Positions 6,744 through 8,649 of a stretch of 8,649 nt of DNA are shown here, piece after piece; within the stretch, counting starts at the first letter, position 1; each line of letters opens with the position of its first letter. A program made the translations under genes and the position numbers. The stretch spans positions 1 to 8,649 of the forward strand of contig JAAYAP010000029.1 in assembly GCA_012719315.1 (NCBI GenBank). Reading direction: 5' to 3'. Under the pieces are notes generated by a model that saw only the letters and a list, made by a program, of their open reading frames with translations, did not search any database and was not told the origin of the DNA. The stretch comes from Methanobacteriota archaeon (GTDB taxonomy: Archaea; Thermoplasmatota; Thermoplasmata; Methanomassiliicoccales; Methanomethylophilaceae).

Positions 6744-7104
6744 AGAAGGACATGTCCAGATCGGACTCCGTCTCGAAATCCACGCCGGCTTCGGTGAGCC
6801 GCTCGCCGATCGACTGCGTTATCCGCGACATGTCGGTGGATTTGTTGAAGCATTTGATATAGAATTCCTTGCGATCGTTCGGGAATACCATCCTTATGCG
6901 CCCCTTGCGGTTGTAACCCTCCGGTTTGCGGTTCTGCCTGAGGTCGATCATGTTGAGTTCCACGAACATCTGGAAGATGTCCTCTTCCTCCGGCATCTGC
7001 CCGATCTCGCTCAGGAAGGCCTCCAGTATCTCCGGGAACACGGGTGCGAGATCCTTGTAATCGGAATCGCCCTTGAGGATGAAATGATTGCTGTAGACCT
7101 TCAT
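6742..7104 (-). CDS. Uncharacterised 120-residue soluble protein
   Basis: I do not recognise this protein. It begins with a probable beta strand (YSNHFIL, residues 4-10), then an acidic amphipathic stretch (EILEAFLSEIGQMPEEEDIFQMFVEL, about 25-50). A basic middle (NRKPEGYNRKGRIR, 58-71) leads into another probable strand (EFYIKCF, 80-86), and the tail is acidic (ETESDLDMSF). There is one cysteine (Cys85), no zinc-finger pattern, no signal peptide and no membrane segment. Codon use resembles the neighbours. I start at the ATG at 7102-7104 because a TATA-like palindrome is centred 27 bases upstream, predicting a leaderless message; the frame stays open further upstream, but that would read through thiDN DNA. 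It is divergent from thiDN and lies 105 bases before metY on the same strand. The strand-helix pattern and charge layout suggest a small intracellular protein, possibly binding a partner, but function is unknown. Confidence 0.75.
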   Translation of the reverse strand: MKVYSNHFILKGDSDYKDLAPVFPEILEAFLSEIGQMPEEEDIFQMFVELNMIDLRQNRKPEGYNRKGRIRMVFPNDRKEFYIKCFNKSTDMSRITQSIGERLTEAGVDFETESDLDMSF

Positions 7105-7123
7105 GGAACTCAGACATGAGCCG

Positions 7124-7137
7124 CAATTATTTAATTG
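7124..7137 (-). promoter_or_regulatory. Palindromic TATA box of the unknown gene
   Basis: CAATTA and TAATTG flank TT, a perfect AT-rich inverted repeat containing the minus-strand TATA-like core TTAAATAA. Its centre is 27 bases from the ATG at 7104, and no SD is present, so the message is probably leaderless. Because the box is symmetrical it could also be a regulator site or bind TBP in either direction. Confidence 0.6.
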
Positions 7138-7188
7138 GTTCTGAGCAGGGGCCGGGCTCGGGAAGACCGTCCCGCGGACCCTTCCACG

Positions 7189-7198
7189 TTTTATATAG
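7189..7198 (+). promoter_or_regulatory. TATA box of thiDN
   Basis: TTTTATATAG is a close match to the archaeal TATA consensus, centred 26 bases before the thiDN ATG at 7220, so transcription should start at or next to the start codon (leaderless). A short dyad, CGGGA (7159-7163) with TCCCG (7170-7174), lies just upstream and could be a regulator site. Confidence 0.7.
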
Positions 7199-7219
7199 CT
7201 TGTACAGGATGTCCGGACC

Positions 7220-8494
7220 ATGAGAACTGCTCTGTCGATAGCAGGTTCCGATTCGGTCGGCGGGGCCGGCATACAGGCCGACATCAAAGCCATGACCGCC
7301 GTGGGCGTGCATGCGGCCACCGTCGTCACCGCCGTGACCGCGCAGAACACCTGCGCCGTGCGCGGCATCCTCCCGATCCCCGCCGAGATGATCGGGATGC
7401 AGCTGGAAGCGGTGTTGGACGACTGCGAGGTCAGGGCCGCCAAGACGGGGATGTTGTACAACGCCGAGACCGTCGCGACGGTGGCGGAGGTCCTGGCCGA
7501 TCGCGGCGTGCCGCTGACGGCGGACCCGGTCATGGTCGCCACCGTGGGGGATCGGCTGGCCGACACCACGTTGCTGCAGGCGCTGAAGGACAGGCTGCTG
7601 CCCGTCTGCGACCTGGTCACCCCCAACCTGCGGGAGGCGGAGCTCCTCTCCGGCATCCGGATCGAGAACCGCGACGACGCCGTGTTCGCATGCGAGATCA
7701 TCGGCAAGGGGGGCACGTCCGTCCTCCTGAAGGGCGGGCACATGGACACCGCCGTCGTGACCGATTACCTATACCTGTCATCGGAGATCACCGAGATCAG
7801 GAATCCCCGGCTCGAGCGGGCGGGGCACGGCAGCGGCTGCACCCTGTCCGCGTACATAACGGCGTATCAGGCCAAGGGCGAGGACTTGATGAACTCGGTC
7901 CTCAAAGCCAGGGCGCTGATGCAGGAGTCGATCGCCGCCCAGTACCGCATCGGCCACGGCGAGCCGGTGATCGGGCCCTGCACCGGATGCACGGGGGACG
8001 ATATCAGATACGCGGTGCTGAAAGCGGTCGACGACGCCGCGGAAGCGCTTGTCGGGACCGTGCCGCCCGGATACGTCTCGGAGGCGGGGATCAACCTCGC
8101 CTACGCGCTGCCGAACGCCTCCGGTCCGGGCGAAGTGGCTGCCGTCGACAAGCGGATCTCGCTGCACGACGGCAAGGTCGTGAGGAACGGCCAGGCCAAG
8201 TTCGGGGTCGCGGGGCGCCTCTCGTACGCGCTCCTCGAGGTGATGCGGACCGATCCCGAAAAACGGAGCATCGTGAGCCTGCGCAACACCGGCAGCCTCG
8301 CCGACATCGTCGAGGAGATCGGCTTCGATGCCGTCTCCGTTGATGAGGGCGGGGGCTCGCTGTCCGAGAGGGTGCGCCGCGCCCTCGGAGGACGGCCGGT
8401 CCCCGAAGCCATCGTGCTCGGGGACGAGGGCATCGTCCTGATCGTCGGCAGGGACCCTGCCGACCTCCTCTCGAAACTGAGATGCATCTTCTGA
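7220..8494 (+). CDS. thiDN: ThiD-ThiN fusion: hydroxymethylpyrimidine (phosphate) kinase with archaeal thiamine-phosphate synthase domain
   Basis: The 424-residue protein joins two thiamine enzymes. Residues 1 to about 240 are ThiD, which phosphorylates hydroxymethylpyrimidine twice: IAGSDSVGGAGIQAD (7-21), VTAVTAQNT (36-44), DPVMVATVGDRL (102-113), TPNLREAELLSG (134-145), and the anion-hole motif AGHGSGCTLSA (201-211) with Cys207. A linker with CTGCTG (Cys254, Cys257) leads to a ThiN domain (about 262-424), which in archaea replaces ThiE and joins the pyrimidine and thiazole units. VSEAGINLAYALPNA (286-300) and EVAAVDKRIS (305-314) are clear ThiN blocks. Several motifs I expect in enzymatic ThiN are altered: FG-x-S-x-H reads FGVAGR (328-333, Arg for His), the FDR block reads VDE, and the GKEP block near the C-terminus is missing. 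ThiD activity is well supported; ThiN activity is doubtful. The message is probably leaderless. Confidence 0.93.
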   Translation: MRTALSIAGSDSVGGAGIQADIKAMTAVGVHAATVVTAVTAQNTCAVRGILPIPAEMIGMQLEAVLDDCEVRAAKTGMLYNAETVATVAEVLADRGVPLTADPVMVATVGDRLADTTLLQALKDRLLPVCDLVTPNLREAELLSGIRIENRDDAVFACEIIGKGGTSVLLKGGHMDTAVVTDYLYLSSEITEIRNPRLERAGHGSGCTLSAYITAYQAKGEDLMNSVLKARALMQESIAAQYRIGHGEPVIGPCTGCTGDDIRYAVLKAVDDAAEALVGTVPPGYVSEAGINLAYALPNASGPGEVAAVDKRISLHDGKVVRNGQAKFGVAGRLSYALLEVMRTDPEKRSIVSLRNTGSLADIVEEIGFDAVSVDEGGGSLSERVRRALGGRPVPEAIVLGDEGIVLIVGRDPADLLSKLRCIF

Positions 8495-8507
8495 TCGCAT
8501 CACCATG

Positions 8508-8529
8508 CGGACGGCCGGTCGGCCGTCCG
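8508..8529. terminator. Hairpin 1 after thiDN
   Basis: CGGACGGCC (8508-8516) pairs perfectly with GGCCGTCCG (8521-8529) around a GGTC loop, beginning 13 bases after the thiDN stop. There is no T-tract, which archaeal termination usually needs, so the role (terminator, 3'-end stabiliser or repeat element) is open. Confidence 0.4.
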
Positions 8530-8543
8530 TCGGAGAATGGGAA

Positions 8544-8563
8544 GGCCCGGGTCCTCCCGGGCC
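8544..8563. terminator. Hairpin 2 between the convergent genes
   Basis: GGCCCGGG (8544-8551) pairs perfectly with CCCGGGCC (8556-8563) around a TCCT loop. It would form in transcripts from either side of this convergent junction. No T-tract follows on either strand. Confidence 0.4.
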
Positions 8564-8565
8564 GG

Positions 8566-8587
8566 ACCGCCGTCAGTTGACGGCGGT
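8566..8587. terminator. Hairpin 3 spanning the stop codon of the right-edge gene
   Basis: ACCGCCGTCA (8566-8575) is the exact reverse complement of TGACGGCGGT (8578-8587), with two bases between. The dyad includes the TGA stop and the last codons of the minus-strand gene, which is unusual for a simple terminator. It is the third perfect inverted repeat in 80 bases. Confidence 0.4.
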
Positions 8588-8649
8588 GATCGTGATCTCG
8601 AAGTAAAGGTCGATGTTGAACTTCTCGCCGACGTTCTTGAACTTGAACG
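8573..8649 (-). CDS. Unidentified protein, C-terminal 24 residues only
   Basis: Only the last 24 codons and the TGA (8573-8575) are inside the window; the gene enters from the right edge. The visible tail, with KNVGEKFNIDLYFEITITAVN as its last 21 residues less one at most per motif (NVGEKF, then NIDLYFEITITAVN), alternates hydrophobic and polar residues as in paired beta strands. It is lysine-rich at first and contains no cysteine or recognisable signature. Codon use matches the neighbours, which supports it being coding, but the family cannot be named from this fragment. It is convergent with thiDN. Confidence 0.55.
   Translation of the reverse strand, partial: FKFKNVGEKFNIDLYFEITITAVN

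Noticed and set aside
7105..7749. Extension of the 120-residue gene to 335 residues
   Set aside because: The extra part is Ser/Thr/Ala-rich antisense of the ThiD coding region and crosses both promoters.
1..8649. CRISPR arrays, transposons, tRNA or rRNA genes, phage or defence genes
   Set aside because: I saw no regularly spaced repeats, transposase motifs, terminal inverted repeats or tRNA-like cloverleaf sequences; the genes are all ordinary biosynthesis apart from two unknowns.

Overview
The window is a dense, high-GC stretch of core biosynthetic genes, most likely from an archaeon. The evidence is a ThiD-ThiN fusion (ThiN is the archaeal-type thiamine-phosphate synthase domain), TATA-like boxes about 26-30 bases upstream of several start codons (leaderless or nearly leaderless mRNAs), and Shine-Dalgarno motifs only where a leader exists. 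Heavy AGG arginine usage, the gene content and the fact that all eight visible stop codons are TGA fit a GC-rich Thermoplasmatota methanogen such as a member of Methanomassiliicoccales. That lineage call is an inference, not a demonstrated result.

Layout. 1-1768 (minus strand): argC followed by argJ, 17 bases apart; argJ runs off the left edge. 1769-2101: a divergent control region of about 330 bases with repeated TACCGATTA boxes at the argC promoter, a GC-rich dyad cluster before the argG promoter, and no convincing gene. 2102-4799 (plus): argG and argH, 4 bases apart. 4801-5283 (minus): a GNAT acetyltransferase convergent with argH, only 1 base between the stop codons. 5308-6636 (minus): an O-acetylhomoserine sulfhydrylase (metY type) upstream of the GNAT gene. 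6742-7104 (minus): a 120-residue protein I do not recognise. 7220-8494 (plus): thiD-thiN fusion, divergent from the unknown gene across a 115-base region with one TATA-like box per direction. 8495-8572: a short convergent spacer with three perfect GC-rich inverted repeats. 8573-8649 (minus): the last 24 codons of an unidentified gene.

Functionally, argC, argJ, argG and argH form a divergent arginine regulon: ArgC and ArgJ act in the acetylated glutamate-to-ornithine branch, and ArgG and ArgH convert citrulline to arginine. MetY makes homocysteine (or cysteine) from an O-acetylated amino acid and sulfide. ThiDN phosphorylates the thiamine pyrimidine and would normally couple it to the thiazole.

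No multi-gene defence or mobile system is visible. The points most worth a second look are a ThiN domain lacking several motifs usual in the enzymatic form, an ArgJ with a four-residue insertion just before its self-cleavage site, the repeat-rich argC/argG control region, and the triple hairpin spacer downstream of thiDN.
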